From NCBI RefSeq assembly GCF_963676275.1, contig NZ_OY781091.1, forward strand, positions 186,001 through 250,000: DNA of 64,000 bases. Reading direction: 5' to 3'. Position 1 is the first letter of the stretch. Every line of letters begins with the position of its first letter. The stretch comes from an uncultured Cohaesibacter sp. Its GTDB lineage: Bacteria; Pseudomonadota; Alphaproteobacteria; Rhizobiales; Cohaesibacteraceae. The position numbers were made by a program, and so were the translations under genes. Under the pieces are notes generated by a model. The model ran no database searches. It was not told where the DNA came from and saw only the letters and a program-made list of their open reading frames with translations. This document shows positions 54,011 through 62,640 of this stretch, one piece after another.

Positions 54011-55108
54011 ATGTCTTACAAACGGATGGTCGCGGCTTGTCTGGCCGGGGCATTGGTCTCCAGTCTTGCCACAAGCTCCCCCACTCTCGCTCAAGGGACT
54101 GCCAAGGCCGAAGTGGAAGAAGCTGTTGCTCTCAGCGTCTCTCTGGTTCAGCCCCAGACGCGAAACTGGCCTGAAACGGTTCCTGTCAGTGGCTGGCTCG
54201 AACCATGGCACGAGGCAATCATCGCCTCGGAGATTGGCGGCTTGCGGATTGACGAGCTGTTGGTCGATGTCGGCTCCGAAGTCAAGAAGGGCGATCCTCT
54301 GGCCTATCTGGCCAAGGAGACGGCATTGGCCAATCTGAAAAAGCAGCAAGCGGAAGTGCAATCCGCCGAAGCTGATCTGGCCAAGGCGAAGGCCAATGCG
54401 GATCGCGCCAGAAAGGTTGAGGGCAGCGGTGCGCTCTCCGATGAAAAGGTGACCGAATATCTGATTGCCGAACAGACCGCAGAAGCCAGCCTGCTTTCGG
54501 CAAAGGCCGATCTGGAAAGCCAGCGCATCGAGCTGGAGCAGACCACGATCCGGGCTGTTGATGATGGCCAGATCACCTCCCGCTCGGCACAATTGGGGCA
54601 GGTTGTCTCCTCTGGCACCGAACTCTTCCGCCTGTTGCGGCAAAACAAGGTCGAGTGGCAGGCCGAAGTGACCGCAACATATCTCCCGCACCTCAAGGCC
54701 GGACTGGAGGCCATCCTTGAAGGGCCGGACGGCAAGGAAATCAGGGGCAAGGTGCGGCTTGTTGGCCCGACCATAGACACCGACACTGGACGTGCCATTC
54801 TTTACGTGTCCCTGCCGCAAGGGAGCAGGCCGCGGGTTGGGCTTTATGCCACCGGGGTCATCTTGCTCGGCTCCAAGGAGGCCCTGACGGTCCCCGAGTC
54901 GGCCCTGGTTTTCCGCGACGGCATCAACTATGTCTTCGCAGCCGGCGCTGACAAACGCGCCGAACGCCTCCTCGTCAAGACCGGTCGTCGCTTTGACAAT
55001 GAGGTGGAAATCCTTTCCGGCATTGAGGATGCGAGCAATATTGTTCAGTCCGGCGGGGCATTCCTCTCCGATGGGGCACTTGTCAAGATCGTGGGAGAAG
55101 CCCAGTGA
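54011..55108 (+). CDS. RND efflux periplasmic adaptor (MFP)
   Basis: A 365-aa adaptor with a signal peptide (MVAACLAGALVSSLATSSPT), a lipoyl half (SEIGGLRIDELLVDVGSEVK), an alpha-hairpin (about 95-175, AEADLAKAKANADRARKVEG), the second lipoyl half (IRAVDDGQITSRSAQLGQVV), a beta-barrel and a membrane-proximal domain (TVPESALVFRDGINYVFAAG). It links the permease to the outer membrane lipoprotein. The gene follows the channel gene by 14 nt, and its stop overlaps the permease GTG start. Confidence 0.93.
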   Translation: MSYKRMVAACLAGALVSSLATSSPTLAQGTAKAEVEEAVALSVSLVQPQTRNWPETVPVSGWLEPWHEAIIASEIGGLRIDELLVDVGSEVKKGDPLAYLAKETALANLKKQQAEVQSAEADLAKAKANADRARKVEGSGALSDEKVTEYLIAEQTAEASLLSAKADLESQRIELEQTTIRAVDDGQITSRSAQLGQVVSSGTELFRLLRQNKVEWQAEVTATYLPHLKAGLEAILEGPDGKEIRGKVRLVGPTIDTDTGRAILYVSLPQGSRPRVGLYATGVILLGSKEALTVPESALVFRDGINYVFAAGADKRAERLLVKTGRRFDNEVEILSGIEDASNIVQSGGAFLSDGALVKIVGEAQ

Positions 55109-58100
55109 ATTTCTCAGCATGGTCCATTCATAACCCGATCCCGTCTATTCTGCTTTTCGCCCTTCTTACGATTGGAGGTCTTCTGGCCTTCGACCGACTG
55201 GCGGTGCAGAATTTCCCGGACATGGATCTGCCCACGATCAAGATTTCTGCCTCTCTGGAAGGCGCGGCTCCGGCGCAGCTGGAAACCGAGGTCGCCCGCA
55301 AGATCGAGGATAATCTGGCCTCTCTCAACCGGCTCGATCACATCACCACGACCGTGACCGACGGGTCCGTCTCGATCAACGTCTCCTTCGAACTCGAGAA
55401 GGACAGCGACGAGGCGCTCAACGAGGTCCGCAACGCCGTTGACAGCACAACCGATCTGCCTTCGGACATGGAGTCGCCGAGTGTTTCAAAGGTGACGATT
55501 CAAAGCTCGCCCCTTGTCACCTTTGCGGTGAAATCCACTCGGCTGAATGAAACCGAGCTCTCCTGGTTTGTTGACAATGAAATGAGGAAGGCCCTGCTTT
55601 CGGTTGCCGGTGTCGGCGAAGTGGCTCGGGTCGGCGGCGTTGATCGCGAGGTGCATGTCGATCTTGATCCGCGCCTGATGACCTCTCTGGGCATCACTGC
55701 CGAGACGGTTTCCTCCAAGCTGGGCTCGGTGCAAAAAAATGCTTCGGGCGGCAGAACCGAGATCGGCGGCAACCGGCAGACCATCCGCACCCTTGGGGCG
55801 GTTGCCTCGATTGATGAACTCAAGACGATCAGGATTCCTCTGACCAATGGGGAGTTGGTGCGCCTTGACGAGATCGGCAAGGTCTATGACAGCTTTTCGG
55901 ACAGATCATCGATTGCCTATCTGAATGGTCAGCCCGTCATCGGTGTCGAGGTCAAACGTTCCAACGGTTTCTCGGATACCGGAGTTGCAGCCGACATTCG
56001 CGCCGCCATGCAAAGCTTTTCTGATAGCAACACCGATATCGAGATTGTCGAGGCCTACAGCACGGTCGGCCCGATCATCGAGAATTACAACGGCTCGATG
56101 CATATGCTCTATGAGGGGGCGCTGCTTGCCGTCATCGTGGTCTGGCTCTTCCTTAGGGACTGGCGCGCGACCATTCTGGCCGCCACGGCTCTGCCGCTCT
56201 CGGTCATTCCGACCTTTCTTGCCATCTATCTTTGGGGCTTTTCTCTCAACACTGTCACGCTTCTCTCCCTGTCGCTGGTGGTCGGCATTCTTGTCGATGA
56301 CGCGATTGTCGAAATCGAGAATATCGCGCGTCATCTCAAGATGGCCAAGTCTCCCAAGGAGGCAGCCCTTGTGGCAGCCGATGAAATCGGACTGGCGGTG
56401 ATTGCCACGACCTTCACGCTTGTTGCCGTTTTTCTCCCCACAGCCTTCATGGCAGGCATTCCGGGGCTGATCTTTCGCCAATTCGGCATAACCGCATCCG
56501 TCGCGGTTCTGGCCTCCCTGCTCGTTGCCCGCCTGCTGACGCCAATGATGGCGGCCTATATGATGAAGTCCAGCCCGATGGAGGAAAAGGGCGACGGCTG
56601 GATCATGGCAAGCTATCTCAAACTGGTCACAGCCAGCCTGTCCCATCGCAAGCTGACGCTGTTTGGCGTGGCGCTTTTCCTTGCCCTTTCGCTTTCAACC
56701 ATACCGCTCCTCAGCACGGGGTTCTTTCCGGCTTCAGACGACGCCCAGACGAAAGTAACCCTGACGCTGCAGCCGGGCAGCACGATTGAGCAGACGAATG
56801 ATGCTGCAAACAAGGCAGCAAATATCATTGCAAAACTGCACGATGTAACCAGCGTTTTCACCAAGGTCGGCAGTTCTTCATCAGGAATGGGAACCGATTC
56901 CTCAACGACGAGTGACGTCAAGACGGCAACTCTCGTGGTGGATCTGACCCCGATTGATGAACGGGATCGCAAGCAGTCAGCGATCGAGAATGATATCCGT
57001 CATGCGCTTTCCGTGCTGCCCGGAATCCGCGTCGAAGTCGGCTCGGGAGGCAATGGCACCGCGCTTGAAATCACATTGGCAAGTGATGACAACGGCCCCC
57101 TCGAACAGGCCTCGGATTCTCTTGAAAAGCAATTGCGCACCCTTCAGGGCGTCGGTGCGGTGACCTCGAGTGCATCTCTGCAGGCACCGGAATTGCAGAT
57201 CACCCCCGATTTTGCCCGCGCTGCTGCTCTCGGGGTCACCTCGGAGGCAATCTCGGAGGCCATCAGGGTGGCAACAAATGGCGACTATTCGGCATCGATG
57301 TCAAAGCTGAATCTGGCACAGCGCCAGATCTCCATTCGTGTCCGCTTTGACCCGCAGATCCGGTCGTCATTTGATGACCTGATGAATCTCCGGGTAGAGG
57401 GAAACAATGGCTCGGTCAGTCTGGGCGCGATCGCCGATATTGCAATCGGTGGCAGTGCTTCCGAAATTGACCGGATCGACAGATCGCGCAATGTTACGCT
57501 GTCGGTGGAACTCAACGGACGCATCCTTGGCGATGTCTACAAGGAAGCCCAGCTCCTGCCGACCATGCAGAAGCTGCCCAAGGGTGTCCGTTTGGTCGAG
57601 CAGGGCGAACTTCAGCGCAGTTCAGAGCTGTTCAGCAGCTTCGGTACGGCGATGGCGATTGGCATCTTCTGCATCTATGCGGTTCTTGTGCTGCTGTTTC
57701 ACGACTTCCTGCAACCATTCACCATTCTGATGGCCTTGCCCCTGTCTCTGGGAGGGGCCTTGATGCCGCTTGTCCTGACGGGAACGAGTTTCTCTATGCC
57801 CGCGGTCATTGGCCTGCTGATGCTGATGGGAGTGGTGACGAAAAATTCCATTCTGCTGGTGGAATATGCCATCATGGCCATCCGGGCCGGTAAATCCCGG
57901 ATGGAAGCGCTGGTGGATTCTTGCCACAAACGGGCCCGCCCGATCATCATGACCACCATTGCCATGGGCTGTGGCATGGCACCTGCGGCGCTCAACCTGA
58001 CCGGCGGTGATCCCAGTTTCCGTCAACCGATGGCAACGGTCGTTATCGGCGGCCTCATCACATCCACTTTTCTCAGCCTGATCGTCATCCCGGTGATTTT

Positions 58101-58158
58101 CACCTTCATCGACGATCTGCTGATTTTCCTGAAAAGAATCATGTCGCAGCGTCCGTAA
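55105..58158 (+). CDS. RND efflux inner membrane permease (AcrB/HAE1-like)
   Basis: A 1,017-aa pump of 12 membrane helices with two large periplasmic loops. The proton-relay aspartates D398-D399 lie in VVGILVDDAIVEIENIA, and the second half has MGVVTKNSILLVEYAI. The GTG start overlaps the adaptor stop (GTGA). The pump exports hydrophobic or toxic compounds or metabolites; specificity cannot be read. It is the last gene of the three-gene efflux operon divergent from the CpxRA-like pair. Confidence 0.95.
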   Translation: MNFSAWSIHNPIPSILLFALLTIGGLLAFDRLAVQNFPDMDLPTIKISASLEGAAPAQLETEVARKIEDNLASLNRLDHITTTVTDGSVSINVSFELEKDSDEALNEVRNAVDSTTDLPSDMESPSVSKVTIQSSPLVTFAVKSTRLNETELSWFVDNEMRKALLSVAGVGEVARVGGVDREVHVDLDPRLMTSLGITAETVSSKLGSVQKNASGGRTEIGGNRQTIRTLGAVASIDELKTIRIPLTNGELVRLDEIGKVYDSFSDRSSIAYLNGQPVIGVEVKRSNGFSDTGVAADIRAAMQSFSDSNTDIEIVEAYSTVGPIIENYNGSMHMLYEGALLAVIVVWLFLRDWRATILAATALPLSVIPTFLAIYLWGFSLNTVTLLSLSLVVGILVDDAIVEIENIARHLKMAKSPKEAALVAADEIGLAVIATTFTLVAVFLPTAFMAGIPGLIFRQFGITASVAVLASLLVARLLTPMMAAYMMKSSPMEEKGDGWIMASYLKLVTASLSHRKLTLFGVALFLALSLSTIPLLSTGFFPASDDAQTKVTLTLQPGSTIEQTNDAANKAANIIAKLHDVTSVFTKVGSSSSGMGTDSSTTSDVKTATLVVDLTPIDERDRKQSAIENDIRHALSVLPGIRVEVGSGGNGTALEITLASDDNGPLEQASDSLEKQLRTLQGVGAVTSSASLQAPELQITPDFARAAALGVTSEAISEAIRVATNGDYSASMSKLNLAQRQISIRVRFDPQIRSSFDDLMNLRVEGNNGSVSLGAIADIAIGGSASEIDRIDRSRNVTLSVELNGRILGDVYKEAQLLPTMQKLPKGVRLVEQGELQRSSELFSSFGTAMAIGIFCIYAVLVLLFHDFLQPFTILMALPLSLGGALMPLVLTGTSFSMPAVIGLLMLMGVVTKNSILLVEYAIMAIRAGKSRMEALVDSCHKRARPIIMTTIAMGCGMAPAALNLTGGDPSFRQPMATVVIGGLITSTFLSLIVIPVIFTFIDDLLIFLKRIMSQRP

Positions 58159-58260
58159 TTGAAGGCCGAACGGAGCAATTCTGAAAAGCAAACAAGCAGG
58201 TGTCGCAAGAAGGCAAACGCACTGGACAGACTTCCCGTTGCCTTGGCAGTTTGGAGTAAA

Positions 58261-58353
58261 ATGAGAAATGAGATCCTGCTCTTTGTGTTGCTCTATGCGA
58301 TATGCATCCTGCTGGGCATGTATATGGGGCAAATGATCGTTCACCCATTTTAG
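58261..58353 (+). CDS. Possible 30-aa single-helix membrane peptide
   Basis: An ATG with GGAG 4 nt upstream opens a 30-codon frame giving MRNEILLFVLLYAICILLGM and a short polar tail, a single hydrophobic helix. It lies about 100 nt after the RND permease and could be a small pump-associated membrane protein, or a chance frame. Confidence 0.35.
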   Translation: MRNEILLFVLLYAICILLGMYMGQMIVHPF

Positions 58354-58443
58354 CCACAGCGACAAGTCACAGCGACAAACCAGAGCCACAAACCGGCGTG
58401 AAAGGGCGGCCCGATATTCTGGCCTTTGCCGGAAAGGCCGCCT

Positions 58444-59361
58444 TCAGTCGACCGGTTCAAGGCCGAATTCAGGCGTGAAGGCTTCAATGGCATTGATCAC
58501 TTCCAATATGCGCGGATCGGACTTGCGCTCCAGAAGCACATAAATGCCCATCAGCCAGCGCGGAACAGGCTCTGCTGGGGCCATGTCGATCTCTACCAGC
58601 CCGCTCCGCTCCAGATAGCTGGACAATTGTCTTGAGTGGACAAGCACCATATCGGTTTCCAGCACCACATCGATGCAGGCCCCCATCGAGTTGGACATGA
58701 AGGTATGGCCAAACCAGTCCGAGCGCGGCTCATTGGCATCCGAGCGCTGTTCCAGTTTTCGGTTTTCCGGTGGAAAGGCCATGCAGGTGGGCCATGCGAA
58801 GATTTCATCCCGTCGTCTTTGTGCTTCGAGCAGGGGATGGTTCGGCCGCACGAAATAGGCGTCAACCGCCATGCCCAGCGGAATGAATTCCACCTCGCTT
58901 CGATTGTTGAAATCCGGGATGATATGACCCACGAACAGGGAGATATCGCCTGCCAGAAGATGATCCATGCAGGACATCATGTTGCCGATGCTGACATTGA
59001 TCGACACATTGGGAAAAGCCTGATGATGCCTGATCAGATAATCTTTGAAAAACTGCGTCCATGTAGAATAACCCGTGCCAATACTTATACCATGCTCGCG
59101 TTCTTCTCTAAGTTGATCGATACTTTCAATGGCATTGGCATAAATGCGCCGCATCAGATGCGCACTCTTGTAAAGGGTCTCGCCATAGGAGGTCAGGCGC
59201 ACCCCGCGTGAGGACCGCTCAAACAGCCTGACCTTCATTCTTTCTTCGAGCTTCTTGATGTTATAGGTAAGAGCGGGCTGTGATATCAATAACTTGGACG
59301 ACGCGGCCGCAAAGGATCCGGCATCCGCGACCTCCAGAAACTGCTCCAGCATACGATCCAT
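58444..59361 (-). CDS. LysR family regulator of the TRAP/GH4 locus
   Basis: A 305-aa LysR protein. The helix-turn-helix is MLEQFLEVADAGSFAAASSK and ISQPALTYNIKKLEERMKVR; the sensor domain contains NVSINVSIGNMMSCMDHLLA. GAGGAGG lies 6 nt before the ATG at 59361, so this start is better than the ATG at 59367. It is divergent from the TRAP transporter operon with a 301-nt gap that holds an AT-rich inverted repeat. It probably senses the transported sugar derivative. Confidence 0.92.
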   Translation of the reverse strand: MDRMLEQFLEVADAGSFAAASSKLLISQPALTYNIKKLEERMKVRLFERSSRGVRLTSYGETLYKSAHLMRRIYANAIESIDQLREEREHGISIGTGYSTWTQFFKDYLIRHHQAFPNVSINVSIGNMMSCMDHLLAGDISLFVGHIIPDFNNRSEVEFIPLGMAVDAYFVRPNHPLLEAQRRRDEIFAWPTCMAFPPENRKLEQRSDANEPRSDWFGHTFMSNSMGACIDVVLETDMVLVHSRQLSSYLERSGLVEIDMAPAEPVPRWLMGIYVLLERKSDPRILEVINAIEAFTPEFGLEPVD

Positions 59362-59662
59362 AGCCATCCTCCTCGCGCTATTTCACCAGCATGACACGCT
59401 ATAAAATATTTTTATATTAGCGCCATTTTTTTGTATTGGATTTATTTTTGATGGAAATTTATATTGCCCACAGCATATGTGTCAATTCCAGTAAATCGGC
59501 GATTGAACATTGCAGGGGGTAAGTAGTTAAACGAATGTATGCGTAAAAGGCATCTTCAGTTGACCGTGGTGGAGGCTTTCAAAAGAGACATGGAATACTT
59601 ACACGTAGAAATACTTGCCTGGCCCCAGTTCCAATAATATGCGTTTCGCAAGGGAGAAAGTC
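59362..59662. promoter_or_regulatory. LysR/dctP divergent control region with AT-rich dyad
   Basis: A 301-nt non-coding stretch. TATAAA-N5-TTTATA (59400-59416) is an inverted repeat near the regulator start and a candidate binding site. The rest is AT-rich, and no promoter hexamers could be assigned firmly. Confidence 0.45.
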
Positions 59663-60643
59663 ATGAGACTTGGTAAGATCGGAGCATTTCTGGTCGCTTC
59701 AATCGCAGCCGGTGCGCTGAGCACAGCGGCATCTGCATTGACGATCAAGGTATCGGATTCACACAATAACAATCACTCGACAGTGATCGCGCTGAATGAA
59801 ATGAGCGCCAATATCGAGAAACGCACCAATGGTGATGTTACCGTTCAGGTATTCGGTGCCGGCGTTCTTGGCACTGAATCGGAAATGATCAACCAGCTGC
59901 GCATGGGCATTCTGGACATGGTGCGCACCGCACCAACCGATCTGGAAAAATTCAACCCGGTTTATAGCGCTTTCCTGCTGCCTTATCTGTTCAAGGATGA
60001 TGCTGGCGTTGAAAAGGCCATGAATGCCGTCAAGGAAGACGTATTCAACGCACATCCGGAAGCCGGTTTCATGGGGCTTTCCTGGAACACCGCCGGTGCC
60101 CGCAGCTTCTATACCGTCAGCAAGGAAATCAACAGCCCGGAAGATCTGGCTGGCCTGAAGATCCGCGTTCCGAACAGCCGCTCGATGTCGCAGGCTGTTG
60201 AAATGCTCGGCGCAACCGCCACGCCTGTGCCTTGGGGTGAAGTCTATACCGCTTTGCAGCAGGGCATCGTGGATGGCGCCGAAGGCAGCCCGACCTCTCT
60301 GATCGACGGCAAATTTGTTGAAATCGTGCGTCATTTCTCCTTCGACCGCCATTTCACCATTCCTGATGTGCTGATCATCAGCACCAAGACCTGGAAAAAG
60401 CTCTCCGACGAGCAGAAGGCCATCTTCAAGGAAGAAGCCGAGACCTACACCCAGCGTGTCGCCCAGCTTGAAGAAGAAAAGATCTCCAAGGCCATCGAGC
60501 AGGCCAAGGAGCAGGGCGTCGTCTTCAAGGAAGTCGATCTGGAGCCTTTCAAGGCCCGTGTCATGTCCCTTTATGACGCGCTGCGCGCCGATAATGCAGA
60601 AGCCGCTGCAATCGTCGCTCGTATCGAGAAAGCTCAGGAATAG
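59663..60643 (+). CDS. dctP: TRAP transporter solute-binding protein DctP
   Basis: A 326-aa periplasmic protein with a signal peptide (IGAFLVASIAAGALSTAASA). DctP family features are GDVTVQVFGAGVLGTESEMI, RSFYTVSKEINSPEDLAGLK and IRVPNSRSMSQAVEMLGATA, the latter with the substrate-carboxylate arginine. It resembles the sugar-acid-binding branch. GGAG 7 nt before the ATG at 59663 fixes the start. It is the first gene of the dctP-dctQ-dctM-GH4 cluster and is followed by two hairpins. Confidence 0.94.
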   Translation: MRLGKIGAFLVASIAAGALSTAASALTIKVSDSHNNNHSTVIALNEMSANIEKRTNGDVTVQVFGAGVLGTESEMINQLRMGILDMVRTAPTDLEKFNPVYSAFLLPYLFKDDAGVEKAMNAVKEDVFNAHPEAGFMGLSWNTAGARSFYTVSKEINSPEDLAGLKIRVPNSRSMSQAVEMLGATATPVPWGEVYTALQQGIVDGAEGSPTSLIDGKFVEIVRHFSFDRHFTIPDVLIISTKTWKKLSDEQKAIFKEEAETYTQRVAQLEEEKISKAIEQAKEQGVVFKEVDLEPFKARVMSLYDALRADNAEAAAIVARIEKAQE

Positions 60644-60698
60644 AAAGCCTTGCTTTCTCTGACAAGACAATGTGTTTTCGGCCTCTGGTCGAAAACAC
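60642..60698 (+). repeat. Two hairpins between dctP and dctQ
   Basis: AGAAAGC/GCTTTCT (60642-60648 with 60652-60658, 3-nt loop) overlaps the dctP stop. GTGTTTTCG/CGAAAACAC (60672-60680 with 60690-60698, 9-nt loop) follows. As at tctC, structure directly after the binding-protein gene may raise its expression over the membrane subunits. Confidence 0.65.
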
Positions 60699-60729
60699 TG
60701 CCTTCTCCTCACACAAGGCAACAACCCTC

Positions 60730-61221
60730 ATGGTGAAATTTCGATTACTTTTGGAAAAGACCGTCCTGTCGCTGATCACGGTCTTTCTGGTCCTGCTTGT
60801 CGTCATGGCCTCCTGGCAGGTTTTCGCGCGCTATGTCCTCAACGACCCGCCTCAGTTCACGGATGAGGCCATGCGGTTCACGATGATCTGGCTCGTCTAT
60901 CTGGGCGCAGCGCTCGCCTTCGGCATCACGGATCGTCACATGTCTCTTGGTCTGGTCAAGGACATGTTTCGCGGGCAGTCCCGCATGCTGTTCGAGGCGT
61001 TCAGCTTCGCGGCCGTTCTGGTCTTTTGCCTGATCGTAATGATCAAGGGCGGCATCAATCTGGTCCTCATCGGTGAGGGGCAATATTCGGATAGTATGAA
61101 TCTGCCAATGAACTGGGTCTATGTGATCATTCCCTTTTCCGGCTTTCTCTCGATCCTGCTCAAAACACAGAATTTCGTCGAGGTCATCAAAGATATAAGG
61201 AGCGGTTCGGATGGACACTAA
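60730..61221 (+). CDS. dctQ: TRAP transporter small membrane subunit DctQ
   Basis: A 163-aa protein with four membrane segments. DctQ hallmarks are ASWQVFARYVLNDPPQFTDE and AMRFTMIWLVYLGAALAFGI. The ATG at 60730 matches the family N-terminus; the open frame starts earlier at 60670. The 3' end overlaps the dctM start by 11 nt, so the two are translationally coupled. Confidence 0.92.
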   Translation: MVKFRLLLEKTVLSLITVFLVLLVVMASWQVFARYVLNDPPQFTDEAMRFTMIWLVYLGAALAFGITDRHMSLGLVKDMFRGQSRMLFEAFSFAAVLVFCLIVMIKGGINLVLIGEGQYSDSMNLPMNWVYVIIPFSGFLSILLKTQNFVEVIKDIRSGSDGH

Positions 61222-62515
61222 TCTGGTCATAATGATCCTCTTGCCGTTGTTTCTGATCTTCATGTTTGCCGGCATTCCGATTGCGATCGGCATCGGCCTG
61301 AGTTCTCTTGCGGCAATCCTTGTCATCCTGCCCTTTGACATGGTGGCCTTTCAGGGCGCCCAGAAAATGTTTGGCGGCATCAACAGCTTCGGCATGCTCG
61401 CAGTACCCTTCTTCATGCTTGCGGGCAACATCATGAATCATGGCGGCATCGCCCGAAAGCTGATCAATCTTGCGCTGATGGTCGGTGGTCGCATGCCCGG
61501 CGCTCTGGCTCATGCCAACGTCATGGGCAACATGCTGTTCGGCACCCTGTCCGGCTCCGGCATGGCCTGCACCGCAGCCATCGGCGGCACCATGGCTCCG
61601 ATCCAGAAGGAAAAGGGCTATAATCCCGCCTTCTCGGCAGCAATCAACATTGCCTCCGGTCCGGTCGGCATGCTCATTCCACCCAGCGGACTGCTGATCC
61701 TATTCTCCATCGTCAGCGGCGGCGTATCCGTTGCCGGTCTGTTCATGGGCGGCTGGATTCCCGGTATCCTCTGGGGTATCGCGGTGATGATCGTTGCCTA
61801 TTTCATGGCAAAGAAACACAATCTGCCGACCGAAGAGAGCCATCGCACGCCGATGGAAATGCTCAAGGTCTTCTGGGATGCCGTGCCTGCGCTGATGCTG
61901 ATCGTCATCGTCATGGGTGGCATTGTCGGCGGTGTCTTCACGGCCACGGAAGGTGCTGCGGTTGCTGTTGTCTACAGCCTCCTGCTCTCCTTCTATTACA
62001 GAACCATCAACGGCAAGATGCTGCTCAAGACCCTGAGCGATACTGCCCTGACAACTGGCGTCATCCTCTTCCTTGTGGCGGTTTCCAGCCTGATGAGCTG
62101 GATCATGGCCTATGCCCAGATCCCGCAGATGATCGGAGGACTGCTTCTTGAGCTGACCGACAACCGCATCGTTCTGCTGCTGATCATCAACATCTCGCTG
62201 CTCATTCTGGGCACCTTCATGGACGCGACCCCGGCCATCCTGATCTTCACTCCGATCCTGATGCCGATCTGCACCGGAATGTTCGGCATGGACCCGATCC
62301 ATTTCGGCGTCATGATGATCTTCAACCTCGGGATCGGCAACATCACACCACCGGTCGGGTGTGTGCTGTTTGTCGGTGCCGCCGTCGGGGATACCAAGAT
62401 CGAGAAGATCATTCCATTCCTGGTACCGGTCTTCATCGTCCTGTTCATCGTGCTGCTGCTCGTCACCTACATTCCGTCGCTGACGCTGTTCCTGCCACAT
62501 CTTATCGGCGTGTAA
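61211..62515 (+). CDS. dctM: TRAP transporter large permease DctM
   Basis: A 434-aa permease with about 12-13 helices. Typical DctM motifs are FAGIPIAIGIGLSSLAAILV, MLAVPFFMLAGNIMNHGGIA, the NVMGNMLFGTLSGSGMACTA/AIGGTMAPIQKEKGY segment, ASGPVGMLIPPSG and NLGIGNITPPVGCVLFVGAA. With DctPQ it imports a carboxylated, possibly uronic-acid-bearing compound using the sodium gradient. Confidence 0.95.
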   Translation: MDTNLVIMILLPLFLIFMFAGIPIAIGIGLSSLAAILVILPFDMVAFQGAQKMFGGINSFGMLAVPFFMLAGNIMNHGGIARKLINLALMVGGRMPGALAHANVMGNMLFGTLSGSGMACTAAIGGTMAPIQKEKGYNPAFSAAINIASGPVGMLIPPSGLLILFSIVSGGVSVAGLFMGGWIPGILWGIAVMIVAYFMAKKHNLPTEESHRTPMEMLKVFWDAVPALMLIVIVMGGIVGGVFTATEGAAVAVVYSLLLSFYYRTINGKMLLKTLSDTALTTGVILFLVAVSSLMSWIMAYAQIPQMIGGLLLELTDNRIVLLLIINISLLILGTFMDATPAILIFTPILMPICTGMFGMDPIHFGVMMIFNLGIGNITPPVGCVLFVGAAVGDTKIEKIIPFLVPVFIVLFIVLLLVTYIPSLTLFLPHLIGV

Positions 62516-62546
62516 CCGCACGTTTTTTTTCAGCCGAACCCTTGCT

Positions 62547-62571
62547 CCCGGCCGCCCTTGCGGCGACCGGG
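62547..62571 (+). repeat. GC-rich hairpin between dctM and the GH4 gene
   Basis: CCCGG (62547-62551) pairs with CCGGG (62567-62571), and inner CCGC/GCGG closes a CCTT loop, with a 3-nt bulge. A T8 run precedes it (62523-62530) instead of following it, so it is not a classical terminator on the plus strand. Confidence 0.5.
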
Positions 62572-62640
62572 CCGGGCGGTGCTGACCTTATCGAACGCCT
62601 TTTGACCCATTCAAGATGCTATAACGAGAAAGCCTAGCTC

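Noticed and set aside
53987-55120. 377-codon minus-strand frame opposite the RND adaptor
   Set aside because: The plus-strand adaptor is clearly the real gene (signal peptide, lipoyl halves, overlap with the permease).
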